This document shows, piece after piece, positions 39,595 to 52,036 of a stretch of 64,000 nt of DNA. The first letter of the stretch is position 1; the number at the start of each line of letters is the position of its first letter. Where the stretch lies: assembly GCA_033816765.1 (NCBI GenBank), contig CM066290.1, forward strand, positions 4,340,001-4,404,000, given 5' to 3'. The stretch comes from Nothopassalora personata (taxonomy: Eukaryota; Ascomycota; Dothideomycetes; Mycosphaerellales; Mycosphaerellaceae). The position numbers and the translations under genes are program-made. The notes beneath the pieces were generated by a model. That model was not told where the DNA came from and made no database searches. It was given only the letters and a program-made list of their open reading frames with translations.

Positions 39595-41603
39595 TGCCCG
39601 GCGGCCAGGGAACTGAGGTTGGTGTTGCCTCCGTTGTTGTTACGCGGGCGCGGTGGGCGATAGTCGCCGTCGTAGCCATACATCGGGCACTCGGTATTGC
39701 TGGATAAGTGGGGTCCGGTGCGGCATCGGTAGCACTTGCCCTGCTTCTTCAATTCCTCGCGACCCTCATAGTTGAGCGGTGGGAGGTCCCGAAGGTGAGC
39801 TGGCAAGTCTTCCTTCTTCTTGGTGCCTACGTACTGTGGTGGGCGCTGAACGACGGCGCCGGCAGCACCAGCGGCTGCAGCTGCAGCTGTGTTGCCCTGG
39901 TTCTGGTTGCCGTTGCCGTTGCCGTTCTGGTTGCCTCCTCCATTGCCGCGTGGGCGGTTGTTGTTCTCTTGAGGGTACAGCTGCTCGGTCTCGTAGAACT
40001 GCTCGTCCAGTGCAGTGCACTCTTCGATCACGTCCTGCATGCTGTTCAGACGTCGGTCCACCTCGCGGTCTCCGAAGGTCTTGATGTAGTAGCGCTTGTT
40101 GAGGCGTGTGCGGAACAGCATCAACTCGGTCTCGTCACTCCAGTCAACCCATGCCCTCAGCTTGGAATAGCGTGCGAAGAATGGGACGAAGTTCTCCTTC
40201 TGAGCCTGTTTGCAGGTAGTGATGTCCACTGCAGCCTTGGTGGCCTCGTTGCGGACGCCGTACTGTCGAGTCATCCAGTCCAACAGTTCTTCGCCAGTCA
40301 TGAACTCGTTGAAAGCCTGGTGCCCGGGGATGGGGATGCGAGGCTTCACAGTCTTCTGCACCTCACCGTCCGTCCATCCATACAGGAAGCGTAGGGCGTC
40401 CTGTTCAGTGCGGAACGTCGCGACTGTCAACTTCAGCAGGATGCTTGTGTACCAGCTGTCATAAGTCGGGTCGTCATCGTTCTTGAACTTCTTTGGGTCA
40501 GGCACACCCTTGCCGATCTTCATGCTGCGGTCGAGGGTGGGGTCGATGTTGATGAGACGCTCCGGCAGGTCCACGAGAGGTGTCTGCTGCGTGCGGTTGC
40601 TGCGACCACCGCCTGACCGCTGCGTGCCTTGTGTGCCTTGGCGCTCATCACGACGTGGTCGGTCATGGTCACGACCACGGCGATCCCTGTCCTTGTCTCC
40701 ATTGCCATCGTCATCATCGTCTCCTCCGCCACCTCCTCCTGCTGCCGCCTCACGGTACCGACGCTGGAGCACCTCGAGTGAGGTCTCGCGGGGTGGTGGT
40801 GATCGTGGGCGTGAGCGTGGGCGCGAGCGCGAACGACGTCCTCGTGCCTGGTCCTCTGCTGCTTGCAGACGGACCTTCAGGTCATCAACCTCAGCTTGTA
40901 ATGCCTGGCTCTTCTTCTTCTCCGAGTCGGTGATATCGGCGAACTGCTGACATAGCTCGTTCGCATCCTTGTACTTCTTCTCGACAGCCTTGAGTTTGAG
41001 GGTGTCGGCGTTCTTATTCTTAAGGTCCTGGGCCATCTTCGCGAGGGCGGTCTGTTCGGTCTTGAGCATCCCGTGGATGCGATCGTACTCGGCATACAGC
41101 GTACGGTACTGCTTGTTCTGAAGTGCATTGGCGCGTTGCATCACATCGAGTTGTTGGCTAGATATGATGGCAGTGTTGAATCCTCGTAGCACGAAATCGT
41201 GGACGGTCTTCGGGTGTTCCTTGGTCAGTGTGGCCAGGTCTTCGGCGGTGATGTTCTGGAAGTCGGCGGCAGCGATGTGTTCGGCTTCGTCGTGTGAAAT
41301 GAAGACTGGTGTGTCCTCCTCTTCTCCCACCCTGGGCTCGAAGAGTTCTGTGAAATCAAGCTCACCGTTCTGCTCCCTGTCTTGTGCTTTGTTCCATGCC
41401 TTGTCCAGCTCTTGCTGAAGCGCGACACCGGTGTCAACTGTGACTCGCCGAGTGTCGTCTCCTTGTGTCTGACTGTCGAAACTGGAGAGGTCGGGGAAAA
41501 GAGAGGTGCGCTTGCCTTGTGTCTGTGACTGCTGGGAAGTCATGTTGTTTCCTTCAACGCGGCCTGTTGCTGAGGCCTTTGGTGCGTTGGTTTCCTTGGG
41601 CAT
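39570..41603 (-). CDS. Element 3 Gag
   Basis: 677 aa from ATG 41603 (MPKETNAPKA) to TAA 39572-39570. An acidic N-terminus is followed by a coiled-coil segment (about 150-260), an Arg-rich low-complexity linker, a capsid-like region (about 360-560), a Gly/Asn/Gln-rich stretch and a zinc knuckle CYRCRTGPHLSSNTEC. The knuckle has the same unusual C-x2-C-x4-H-x6-C spacing as element 2, supporting common ancestry. The 5' leader between PBS and ATG is about 160 nt. Confidence 0.92.
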   Translation of the reverse strand: MPKETNAPKASATGRVEGNNMTSQQSQTQGKRTSLFPDLSSFDSQTQGDDTRRVTVDTGVALQQELDKAWNKAQDREQNGELDFTELFEPRVGEEEDTPVFISHDEAEHIAAADFQNITAEDLATLTKEHPKTVHDFVLRGFNTAIISSQQLDVMQRANALQNKQYRTLYAEYDRIHGMLKTEQTALAKMAQDLKNKNADTLKLKAVEKKYKDANELCQQFADITDSEKKKSQALQAEVDDLKVRLQAAEDQARGRRSRSRPRSRPRSPPPRETSLEVLQRRYREAAAGGGGGGDDDDDGNGDKDRDRRGRDHDRPRRDERQGTQGTQRSGGGRSNRTQQTPLVDLPERLINIDPTLDRSMKIGKGVPDPKKFKNDDDPTYDSWYTSILLKLTVATFRTEQDALRFLYGWTDGEVQKTVKPRIPIPGHQAFNEFMTGEELLDWMTRQYGVRNEATKAAVDITTCKQAQKENFVPFFARYSKLRAWVDWSDETELMLFRTRLNKRYYIKTFGDREVDRRLNSMQDVIEECTALDEQFYETEQLYPQENNNRPRGNGGGNQNGNGNGNQNQGNTAAAAAAGAAGAVVQRPPQYVGTKKKEDLPAHLRDLPPLNYEGREELKKQGKCYRCRTGPHLSSNTECPMYGYDGDYRPPRPRNNNGGNTNLSSLAAGQGNGEATA

Positions 41604-41761
41604 CTGTTGCTTAGTGCCTTACCGTGTTCCGTGTTCTGAATCCGTTTGCCTCTGTTGCGATGTTGCGAGTCGCGAGTTCTGTATCTACGCCGTGCGCGGT
41701 TCTGTGAGTCTGTTCCTGTTGTTACGCGTCCCTTACCTGGATCCGCGATCTGGGTAGGGAG

Positions 41762-41770
41762 GTAGAACAA
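41762..41770 (-). promoter_or_regulatory. Element 3 primer-binding site, self-complementary
   Basis: On the minus strand TTGTTCTAC lies 2 nt inside the 5' LTR and is the exact reverse complement of GTAGAACAA at 41822-41814 in the LTR. Confidence 0.65.
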
Positions 41771-41772
41771 AC

Positions 41773-41956
41773 TGTAAGGGCGCGCGTACCATAGGGTCCG
41801 AATGAGATAGTTGTTGTTCTACAAAGCTACGAAAGAGGAGCGCGAGGCGCGGCGGATAGATAAAGCAACGCCAAGCCGCGCTAACCCGATGCGGAAGGTC
41901 CGAGGTTCCGCCGGGACGACGCATCGTCAGTGAAGGGTCGCGGGCTGCCCGTGACA
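41773..41956 (-). repeat. Element 3 5' LTR (right copy)
   Basis: 184 bp. If self-primed, the RNA would start at 41822, giving 50 nt of R+U5. Confidence 0.93.
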
Positions 41957-44900
41957 GGAGTACTTACATTTAGGGAATGCGACTACGTTATCGACATTTA
42001 GCCTACGCATCGATAGCGGACGATAGTGGATAAGGTAAGGAAATAGCTTAACGTATTTAAGCTTACGCCGACTAGAAGGATAGAAGAACTACCTTCGACC
42101 GGGATAGACACTAGCGTAGGGCCGCCGGGTTACAAAGTTACTAGAAGTAATAGAAGTAACGTACTATCGAAGAATACTAACATCTTAGAGTTAAGTATTC
42201 CTAAGGAGTATCGTAAGTAGTCGCGACTCTTTAAAGAGGAGAGAGGTAAAACCGCCTTACCTAAGTACCGCCTATAGGATTATAAGATTAACATTTAGCT
42301 AGGGAAAGAGCCTCTATAGGGACCCCTATATTAAATGTCTAAGAAAGAGCTATAGACCCTACGAGAATAGCTAAAGGAGAAGCTAGCTAAAGGATAGATA
42401 AGAAGATCTACCTCGAGTATAGGAACTCTATATATGTTCGTTCTAAAAGTAAACGGGAAGTTACGACTCGTACAAGACTATAGGAAGTTAAACGAGATTA
42501 CGATTAAGAACCGATACCCGCTACCTAACATCGAAGAAGCATAAGATAGATTAACCGGATCGGACTAGTACACGAAGATTAACCTACGAGATGCCTTCTA
42601 TACTATACGAATAGTAGAAGGAGAAGAATAGAAAACCGCTTTTAGAATAAGATACGGACTCTACGAATTCTTAGTTATGCTAATGGGATTGACTAACGCA
42701 CCCGTATCCTACTAGGACCTTATTAACGAAACACTTAGAGACCTACTCGACGTATGCGTTATCGCCTACATAGACGACATACTAGTCTATATAAAAGGAT
42801 CCCTATAGGAACATATAAAACAAGTCTAGGACGTCTTCGAACGACTTACGCAATTAGGATTTAAGACGGTACCTAAGAAATGCGAATTCTATAAGAAAGA
42901 AGTTAAATTCTTAGGCTTCATTATTAGTACTATAGGGATAATGATCGACCCTACGAAGACATAGTTAATTAGAGAATAGCTGGAACTAAAAACAGTTAAG
43001 GACGTATAATTATTCCTTAGACTAGCGAACTATAACCGGAAATTTATTAAGGACTACGTAAAAACAGCAGCACTAATAACAATGCTTACGAGGAAAGACG
43101 TTACCTAGAAATAGGGAAAGGAACAGATTGAAGCATTTAAGAAACTTAAGGAATAATACGCTTTAGCCCCTACGCTTCGATTATTCGATAGAAGTAAGGA
43201 AGTCTACATCGAGACCGATACGTCTAATATAGCAATAGGCGCGTATCTAATATAGACATACGATAGGTAGAGACACCTAGTAGCCTATTACTCCCGGAAA
43301 ATGACTATAGCGGAACAGAACTACGACATCTATAATAAAGAGCTTCTAGCTATTGTTACTGCTATATAACATTAGAGAGTATATGTCGAGGGCCTACCGA
43401 AGTTAACGATTCTTTCTAACTATAAGAATCTTACGTACTTTACGACGACGAAAGGACTTACCCGAAGGTAAGCCCGCTAGTCGGAGCTACTAGGACAGTA
43501 TAAGTTCAAAATTAAATATACTCTAGAACGAGAGAACGGCCGCGCCGACGCGCTAAGCCGAAGAAGCGACTATATAGAAGGAAAAGAACTAGTGCAACAT
43601 AAAATATTAAAGACGAACCCCGACGGAAGTCTTAGTACTAACATAAGAGAATTTAATAACATCGTACGGATATTAGGCGATAGGGACGAACAATTCCCTA
43701 TATCGTAAGGAAAATACTAGGTACTAAAGGATCGAGAAGAAGAATACATACGATAACATCACGACGGACTAACTTATAGAGACCCCGGAACTTTAAAAAC
43801 GATGGACCTAATATAACGCAGTTTCTCATTTCTATAGATGAGACTTAAGGTGTTACGCTACATTAAATAATACGTACACTACTAACGAAACAAGGCTACG
43901 AGACACGCAAAATACGGTCACCTACAGTTTAGGACACTACCAATGAAACCATAGGACGAGGTTATAATAGACTTTATTATAAAACTCCTACCGTTAAGAG
44001 ATTAAGTTACGAAATAACTATACGACATAATACTAGTTATAGTTAATAGACTTACGAAATACGTACACTTTATTCCTACATCGGAAACGTATAATATAGA
44101 GTAGCTCGGATACCTCGTACTAAATAGACTTATCCGATACTACAGATTCCCTTAAGCGTTTATAACGGATAGAGATAAGCTATTTACATCGAATTACTAG
44201 AAGACGCTTATAGGAACGATCGGAATTAAACATAAGCTATTAATAGCATATTATCCGGAAATAGACGGATAAACCGAAAGGATAAATTAAACGCTAGAAC
44301 AATACCTACGACATTATATTAATTATGCATAAGACAACTAGGTTTCATTACTGCCGATAGCGTAGATTGCACTAAACAACTATAAATTAGAGACAACTTT
44401 AACGACACTATTCTATATAAACTTTAGTAAAGATCCTAACCTATTTAGATTACCTAGATCTTACCTATAAGCCGAAAGAGCAATCGTAACGACGGATACT
44501 CTTAAGGAAGTGCATAAAGAAACACGTAAGGCGATCGAAGATGCATAATAAAAACTGTCTCGATAACGGTAGGGCACGAGAAAAATAGCACCTCTACTAA
44601 AAGAGGGGGATAAGGTCTATCTCCTTATAAAAAACTTAAGAATAAGAACATAGACTAAGAAACTAGATTACGTTAAGGTCGGACTATTTTCTATCGATAA
44701 AGTTATAGGACTAGTTAACTACCGCCTACGACTACCACCCGACGCTAAAATCCACCTAGTCTTCTACATCCCTAAGTTAGAACCCGCGGACGCTAAAATA
44801 CCTTACTAAGAAAGCTTCCATTTCGAGCTAGAAGTAGAAAACGAATTTAAAGTCGAAAAAATCCTAGATAAGAAAGGTTAGCGATACCTTATTAAGTAGA

Positions 44901-45031
44901 AAGGATACGACGAATTAGAAAATACCTAGGAACTAAAACAAAACCTACGAAACTGTTAGTAAAAGATCCGACAATACTAAAAATAGATCCGCTAATATAA
45001 CTAACGATAATTGATCTCTCGGCCGACGAGC

Positions 45032-45104
45032 GACTAGGGTAGGAATCGAACCTACGACCTTAAGAGTTTAGGTAGCTTACACTCTACTACTAAGCTACCT
45101 AGCC
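45032..45104 (-). other. tRNA-like sequence, probably a degraded tRNA pseudogene
   Basis: The minus strand folds with a 7-bp acceptor stem GGCTAGG / CCTAGTC (one G-T), a D-arm-like GCTT...GAGT and a perfect 5-bp T-stem with loop GTAGG-TTCGATT-CCTAC; total 73 nt. The anticodon arm does not form a 5-bp stem, so no identity can be assigned. It lies between the pol end and 3' LTR of degraded element C and is not seen at the same place in the related element D. Confidence 0.5.
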
Positions 45105-45756
45105 GATTAATAGGAATAGGGACACAACTTATAAATAAATACCCTAATAAGTTTCTACCCCTAGGGACTCGCCCTAGGACTCCGCCCTAGAAAGCGCCGC
45201 CTAGTCGTTTACGGGTATCTCTAGGATATTCGAGAAAGAAACTAGCGAAGGCGACACCTCTACCCCCGACGCCTACTTAAGAGACGCTAGCTCCTCGCGC
45301 GCCTCTTCCTCCTCGAGCTCCTCTAACTCCTTAGCAACGGCGTCGTCGGTGCGACGCTTAGCTAAGCGTAGCTATTTCCGAAGACGGACCTTACGTATCT
45401 TTAGCCGCACCTCCTCCTCTTTAATCCTCTTAAGCTCTAGCTTAAGCTTATCGCGCGAATCGCGAAGACGTTCCTACTCCGGACGAGAAAGACGTACGTC
45501 GTAGTCCTTATAGCCTTTTTAAATATAGGCCGAACACTTCCTAGACCGAGAATCTACGATATACTTTACTACTACGCCCGAGGATCGAGACTTCTAATAA
45601 TTTGTGTATAGAGCTATTTTAATTCTAGAAATTTCAGTATCTAGAGCAAGTCGTTAACGGCGTTTATAGGAGGAAGAAGACATAGTTAACTATTACTATA
45701 AGAAATAATAACGGCTTATAAAGCTTCGGGACGAAGCTAGGCTAAAAAGGGGATAG

Positions 45757-46162
45757 TGTTACGGAATGATTCCTATAGACCCTAGAATTATAATAACGAG
45801 ACGAGTACGTAACTTATCCTACCTAAGCGCTTAGACTTAGGGCGATTAGACCGCTTATACTTAGACTAATTAGACTGCTTATACTTAGAATAATTAGACT
45901 AATTACTAAGATCTACGAATCTCCTATGTATTTAGGAACGCTAAGAATCCCTTATAGTTTCGATACGTTTAACTTACTGTTTAATATCACTATTTAGAAT
46001 ACACCAAAACCTAACCTCTACTACATTGTTTCTTAAGTCTTTGTAAGACGAAGACAACTATTGCTTTATTACTCTCCCTTAACTTCCTATTGGCCCGAGA
46101 ATAAACCTAATTAAGCTTATCTTCTTAACTTATAATATTATTAGGTTATACTAAACCTAACA
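45757..46162 (+). repeat. Element C 3' LTR (RIPped)
   Basis: It begins TGTTACGGAATG after a purine tract and ends CTAAACCTAACA, about 406 bp. The central part is homologous to the LTRs of element D, which starts 1 bp later. Confidence 0.65.
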
Positions 46163-46163
46163 C

Positions 46164-46436
46164 TAATACGGTTCGGTTTAAACTACGACGGTACGCCTAA
46201 CTATTAGCTAAAGATATTACGTGCGCCGTATAAGATTACTCGCTTACTAGCAACTTAGTAATTTGAGATTACTCGCTTATTAGTAATTGAGCGATTAAGG
46301 CTAAGACTAGTAATGTCTCCTTTATATTTAGGAATGCTAAAAACCCTTATAGTTTAGAAGCGTTTAACTTACTGTTTAATCTTACTATTTAGAATATAAC
46401 CTTACCTAACCGCTACCTCGCTACTGTTTTATACTG
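46164..46436 (+). repeat. Element D 5' LTR, truncated
   Basis: Homologous to 51662 onward (CGGTTCGGTTTAAACTACG) but departs from it after TTATACTGCTCT, so about 100 bp of LTR plus the primer-binding site are deleted. Confidence 0.65.
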
Positions 46437-46858
46437 CTCTTACCGGACGGCCGAAACTATAGAAATCGAGACGGTCGAATAAGTAAAACGAGAAATCCTA
46501 GAGAAGCTAGAATAAGACCTCTCGGACATTGAGATAAACGAGGTACTTGTAAATAATCCCTAGGAATGCCTCTCGTTATTACGAGACTAACTCTAAAAGG
46601 TAACTAAAAGGGTAAGTAAATTGCTACTAGTAACAAAAAACAAAGTACTAGAACACTTCCTCTAGATTACCTACGGGGAACTCACCTCTAGATATATATA
46701 TATATATATATTATAGTACAACTCGATAGGCTTAGAGAATTCTACTAATAGGGAAAACGAGAACTTAGTATAATAGTAAGAAGAGTCGACTACGAGATCG
46801 AACGAGATACTTAAAATAGTTACGGAGCCCTTTATTAGCGTTTCTATTACTAAGACTC

Positions 46859-46931
46859 GTGCTAAACCTACTACTCCGCTATCGTACTAAACCTACTACT
46901 CCGCTATCGTGCTAAACCTACTACTCCGCTA
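46859..46931 (+). repeat. 25-bp tandem repeat, about 3 copies
   Basis: The unit GTGCTAAACCTACTACTCCG + CTATC is repeated three times with one substitution, in the gag region of degraded element D. A short TA microsatellite lies just upstream at about 46692-46710. Confidence 0.9.
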
Positions 46932-49900
46932 AGGAAGGCGTAGGGTACTTCCTATAGTAACTATAAGGAACCCTAGGAGCGACATATAGGTAGAATACTA
47001 CGCTCCGAGAAGTAGACATCGATAAATCCTACTTCGACGGCGATAGAAGCAATAAGGAGAACTAGGACCTAGGATAGAATAGATCGTAGTTACCGGAACT
47101 ATAGGAAGAAAATTAAGAAACTACCGGGCTAGATACTATCGAAGAAAACTAGGATCTAGAAGAATTAAGCGAAGATGATTCCTCTAAAGGAGAAGAGAGC
47201 GACACTAACGACGATAACGAATAACTAACCTTTACAATCGATGTACCTAAGAAACTATATAACATAATCGTATACCTATAAAGAAGGTACGAAGAATTCC
47301 TACCTAAAATAAGCGGACGGCAAATGCTATACTCTATTAAGTTCGATAAAACACTCGACACCCTACGAGGTATAGCCTAGGGATACCTACTTATAGAGAC
47401 GACTAAAAACCTAGCGACCGCTATTATAGAACGACTACCGATAGGAAGCCGAATAATAGGTACCGGATATCTTACGCCGTTAGGAACATTTATATCGAAT
47501 AAATTACGTAACGTAGTATAATACGCACGCGTACTCTACTTAGAAACGTAGAAGATCTAGGAACGTTACCGAAGACAGGTATAGATATAGAAAGGCTCGC
47601 GCTAGGTTTAAGCGGAGGCCTCGAGATACGAAGTACGACGTTCTATATACGAATAGGGAAAAGGATCGACTCCTTAGGAATAAGCGACTAAAGGGAGTTA
47701 TATAACACATAATAAGCTTAGGTATCGATAGCGGTCTTCCGAACATAAGTAATTATTAACGGTTATAGGACTAGGGTTATAATTAACTCCGGAGCGTGCG
47801 GGAATTTTGCCTCCGAAGTATTTATTAGGACTAAAGGGATCGTAACCTAACATAAGAACGAAGGGTATAAATTAATCGCGGTAGACGGATTATCCTTACC
47901 TAGCGTAGAACGAGAGACGAGACCGTTACTACTAGCTATCTAACGGTACTACGAGGAAATTGTCTTAGATATTACTAACATAGCTAGTTATAAGATCGTA
48001 CTAGGCATACCTTAGTTAAGAAAGCACAATTTAGCTATCGACTAGAGAAGAGGAGTACTTACATTCGAGTAATGCGATTATATTATCGATATTAATCCTA
48101 CGTAGCGGTAGCGTTTACTAGTAGATAAGGTAAAGAGATAGCTTAATCGAATAGAGCTTACGCCGACTAGAAGGATAGAAGAACTACCTTCGACCGGGAT
48201 AGACACTAGTATAGGGCCGCCGAGTTATAAAGTTACTAGAAGTAATAGACTTAACGTACTATCGAAGGATACTAATATTTCGGAGTTAATTATCCCTAAG
48301 GAGTACCTTAAGTAGAGAAGGCTCTTTAAAGAGGGAAAGGACGAGGACGCCTTACCTAAGTACTAACTATAGGATTATAAGATAAACATTTAGCTAGGGA
48401 AGGAGCCTCTATAGAGACCCCTATATTAAATGTCCGTAAAAGAGCTAATAACCCTACGAGAATAGCTAAAGGAGAACCTAGCGAGAGGACGAATACGGAA
48501 ATCGACCTTAAGCGTAGTATCTCTATATATGTTTATTCTAAAAGCAAACGGGAAACTACGACTCGTATAAGACTACCGAAAGTTAAACGAGATTACTATT
48601 AAGAACCGATACCTACTACCAAACATTAAAGAAGCATAGGATAGATTAACCGGATTAGACTAGTATACGAAGATCGATTTATAAGATGCCTTCTATACTA
48701 TCCGTATAGCGGAAGGAGAAGAATAGAAAACCGCATTTAGGACTCGATACGGACTATACAAGTTCTTAGTTATGCCTTTTAGATTAACTAATGCACTAGC
48801 CGCATTCTAAGACCTAATTAACGAGATACTAAGAGACCTACTAGACGTATATATTATTACCTATGTCGACGATATCCTTATCTATACGAAAGGGACACTC
48901 TAGTAGCATATACGGTAGGTCTAAGACGTACTCGAACGACTATCTAAAATAGGTTTTCGGACGGTACTAAAGAAATGCGAGTTCTATAAGAAAGAAGTTA
49001 AATTCTTAGAATTTATTATTGGTACGACTAGAATCTAGATTATCCTAGCTAAGATATAGTCTATTAGAGAATAGCTAGAGCTAACATACGTTAAGGACGT
49101 ACAATTATTCCTTAGCCTAGCTAACTATAACCGGAAATTTACTAAGGATTATTCGAAAACATCGATACCTATAATAATACTTACGAAGAAGGATGTTAAA
49201 TAGGCATAGGGTAGCGCCTAACGACTAGCATTTAAACGACTAAAGAAATAATGCGCCTTAGTACTAACGCTTCGACTATTTAACAGTACGAAGGAAGTCT
49301 AAATCGAGACGGACGTATCAGACATAGCTATTAGAGCATACCTTACGTAAGAGTATAATAGGAATCGATACCTAGTAGCCTACTACTTAAGGAAAGTATT
49401 ACACGCGGAATAAAACTACGACATCTATAATAAGGAACTTCTCGCTATTGTCGCTATAATATAGTACTAGAGAATATATACGGAAGGAGCACCTAAGCTA
49501 ACGATTCTTTCTAATTATAAGAATCTTACTTACTTTACTACGACTAAATAGCTAACGAGAAGATAGTGCCGCTAGTCGGAACTACTCGGTTAGTATAAGT
49601 TTGAAATCCGCTATATACCCGGTAAAGATAATAGTAGGGCCAACGTACTAAGCTAAAGAAGCGACTATATAGAAGGAAAAGAACTAGTACGATAATAAAT
49701 ACTAAAGGCAAATCCTAATAGGAGCCTTAGTACTAATATAAAGGAGTTTAATAACATAGTGCGTGTTCTTTAAGACATAGAGGAACAATTCCTAATAGCA
49801 TAAGGAAAATACTAGGTACTAGAAGAGCGAGAAGAAGAATATATACGATAACATTACAATAAACTAACCTACGGGCACCCCGGAACATCTAAGATAGTAG

Positions 49901-51661
49901 AACTTATTTAGAGAAGCTTCGTATTCCCGTAGTTACGATAGAAAGTACTACGATACATTAAACGATACGAACACTATTAGAAAAACAAAGCCGCGAGACA
50001 CATAAAATACGGCGAGATACAATTCCGGACGCCGCTAACGAACCTATAGGACGAAGTTACGATAGACTTTATTACTAAGTTACTAACATCTTAGGATTAA
50101 ACTATAGGATAACAATATAATATTATATTAGTTATAGTAGACTAACTTATAAAATACGTATACTTTATTCCTATATCTAAGACGTACAATATAGAGCAAC
50201 TCGGACACCTCGTACTCGATCGACTCGTACGATACTATAGACTCCTAAAGGTCTTTATTATAGATAGAGATAATTTATTTACATCTAATTACTAGAAAAC
50301 CTTAGTTTCTACGATCGGAATTAAACATAAGTTATCTACTACCTACTATCTATAAACTAATAGGTAAACGGAAAGAATAAATTAAACCCTAGAATAATAC
50401 CTACGACACTATATTAACTATACATAGGACAATTAGGTTACCCTCCTACCTATAGTACAATTAGTACTAAACAATTATTAGTCCGAGACGACGGACGAAA
50501 CACCTTTCTTCGCGAATTATAGGAAGTACCTAAACCTATTTAGCGAAGAAGGATTACATCTATAAGCTAAAAGGGCAATCGTAACTATAAAAGCGATAAA
50601 AACCATCTACGAAAACTTAATACGAAGGGTTAAGAGTAACTAAGAAAAAATTGCGACACTACATAATAAGAAACGACAAATAGCACCTTAGCTTAAGAAG
50701 GGGGATAAGGTCTACCTCCTTACGAAGAACCTTGAAATAAGAAGAAAGACTAAGAAACTAGATTAGGTAAAAGTCGGACTATTTCTCGTTAAAGAAGTAC
50801 GAGGACCCGTTAACTACTAACTACGGCTACTAAAAGATGTAAGGATCTACCTAGTGTTCTATATTTCGCTATTAGAACCTACGTATACCGAAACACCTTA
50901 CTAAAAGACATTCTACTTTAAACTAGAAGTAGAAAACGAATTCGAAGTCGAACGAATCCTAGATAAGAAGGGTTAGCGATACCTTATTAAATAGAAAGGA
51001 TACTACGAATTAGAGAATACCTAGGAACTAGACGAAAACCTACGAAATTATTAGTAAAAAATCGAAGAATTTAAAGAGAGATAATACCTATAACGGGCTA
51101 CCTAGTAGAACTAGAAGGTACGGAAAAGTCGATCGCGTTATTAATAAAGTCGATTAAGGACTATATAGTAGGAGAAAGGCTAATAGTTACATCGGTAGTA
51201 GGATAATCGACGTCCTTAATCTCTCCGGAAGCCTCTATTTCGGCCTCTAGATACTACGCCTTCTTACGCGCGCGCTCCTCCGCTTAGCGAAGTATTGCCT
51301 TGTCCCGTATTAACCGTACTAAGACCTCCGTAAGCTCCTCCTTATCCTTTTCGACCTTTTTCCGGTATTCCTCCCGGGTCTTATTAAGAGACTCCTAGGA
51401 TAGGTTTATATACTTACGCCCGCGACGAATATACTCCGAACACTAAAGCCGAAAGTTGCCTTCTATAGCGACATAGGATAACCCGTTAAAGAAATAATAG
51501 TTATACGCGAGATCTACTAGACGACCGTATTTATTAATTTCCTTAGCGAGCCGGAGACGGTTTTTAGAAGAAGAAGAAGACATCGTTTATAGCCTACGAA
51601 GAGGGGATATTATATTATCTTATATAAGCTTCGGGACGAAGCTAGGCTAGAAGGGGGATAG

Positions 51662-52036
51662 TGTTACGGTTCGGTTTAAACTACGACGGTACGCCTAACT
51701 ATTAGCTATAGAGATTACGTGCGCCGTACAAGATTACTCGCTTACTAGCGACTTCGTAATTTGAGATTACTCGCTTATTAGTAATTAAGCGATTAAGGCT
51801 AAGACTAGTAATGTCTCCTTTATATAGGAACGCTAAAAACCCTTATAGTTTAGAAGCGTTTAACTTACTATTCAATCTTACTATTTAGAATATAACCTTA
51901 CCTAACCGCTACCTCGCTACTGTTTTATACTGCTCTCCCTCCTACTCCTACTCGACGAGAATAAATCTCGATCGAACGAAGGTTACCTAACTTGTTAGTT
52001 AACTTAGTAAGATTATAGGTTTAACTAAACCTAACA
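51662..52036 (+). repeat. Element D 3' LTR (RIPped)
   Basis: TGTTACGGTTCGG...CTAAACCTAACA, 375 bp, preceded by a purine-rich run AGAAGGGGGATAG. Confidence 0.7.

Larger units (their letters stand above)
34657..41956 (-). mobile_element. Element 3: Ty3/gypsy chromovirus, minus strand, no target duplication
   Basis: 7,300 bp with 184-bp LTRs that differ at two positions (34707 vs 41823; 34752 vs 41868, counting along the plus strand). Flanks are TACCG on the left and GGAGT on the right, so no target duplication. The left flank is mid-reverse-transcriptase of degraded element A, and the right flank is protease-region DNA of degraded element C. Order on the minus strand: LTR, PBS, gag, frameshift site, pol, interrupted chromodomain, polypurine tract, LTR. 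It is related to element 2 in gag/pol layout. Confidence 0.93.
41957..46162 (+). mobile_element. RIP-degraded gypsy element 'C', 5'-truncated at element 3
   Basis: Plus-strand sequence with many TAG/TAA codons, starting in the protease region. Ignoring stops, it shows reverse transcriptase (about 42420-42800: [24 protein letters not shown]), RNase H (about 43200-43560), integrase (about 43850-44300) and a chromodomain-like end (about 44850-44950). A purine run then leads to the 3' LTR at 45757. Gln/Trp codon loss at nearly every conserved position indicates RIP. The gag and 5' LTR are absent because element 3 sits at the left break. Confidence 0.8.
46164..52036 (+). mobile_element. RIP-degraded gypsy element 'D', same family as C
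   Basis: 5' LTR 46164-46436 is truncated where it fuses directly to gag-like sequence; 3' LTR is 51662-52036. Ignoring stops: gag-like (about 46440-47700), retropepsin (about 47750-48050), reverse transcriptase (about 48530-48900), RNase H and integrase (about 49250-50500) and a chromodomain-like end (about 50930-51060). Pol is clearly homologous to element C with independent RIP-type changes. The missing LTR end and leader mean the primer-binding site is lost. Confidence 0.78.

Noticed and set aside
46859..46931. CRISPR-like repeat
   Set aside because: It is a direct tandem repeat without spacers, in a eukaryotic transposon.
47149..47746. Short minus-strand frames in degraded element D
   Set aside because: Leu/Ser/Tyr-rich complements of RIPped gag sequence; RIP removes CA-type codons on both strands and leaves such chance frames.
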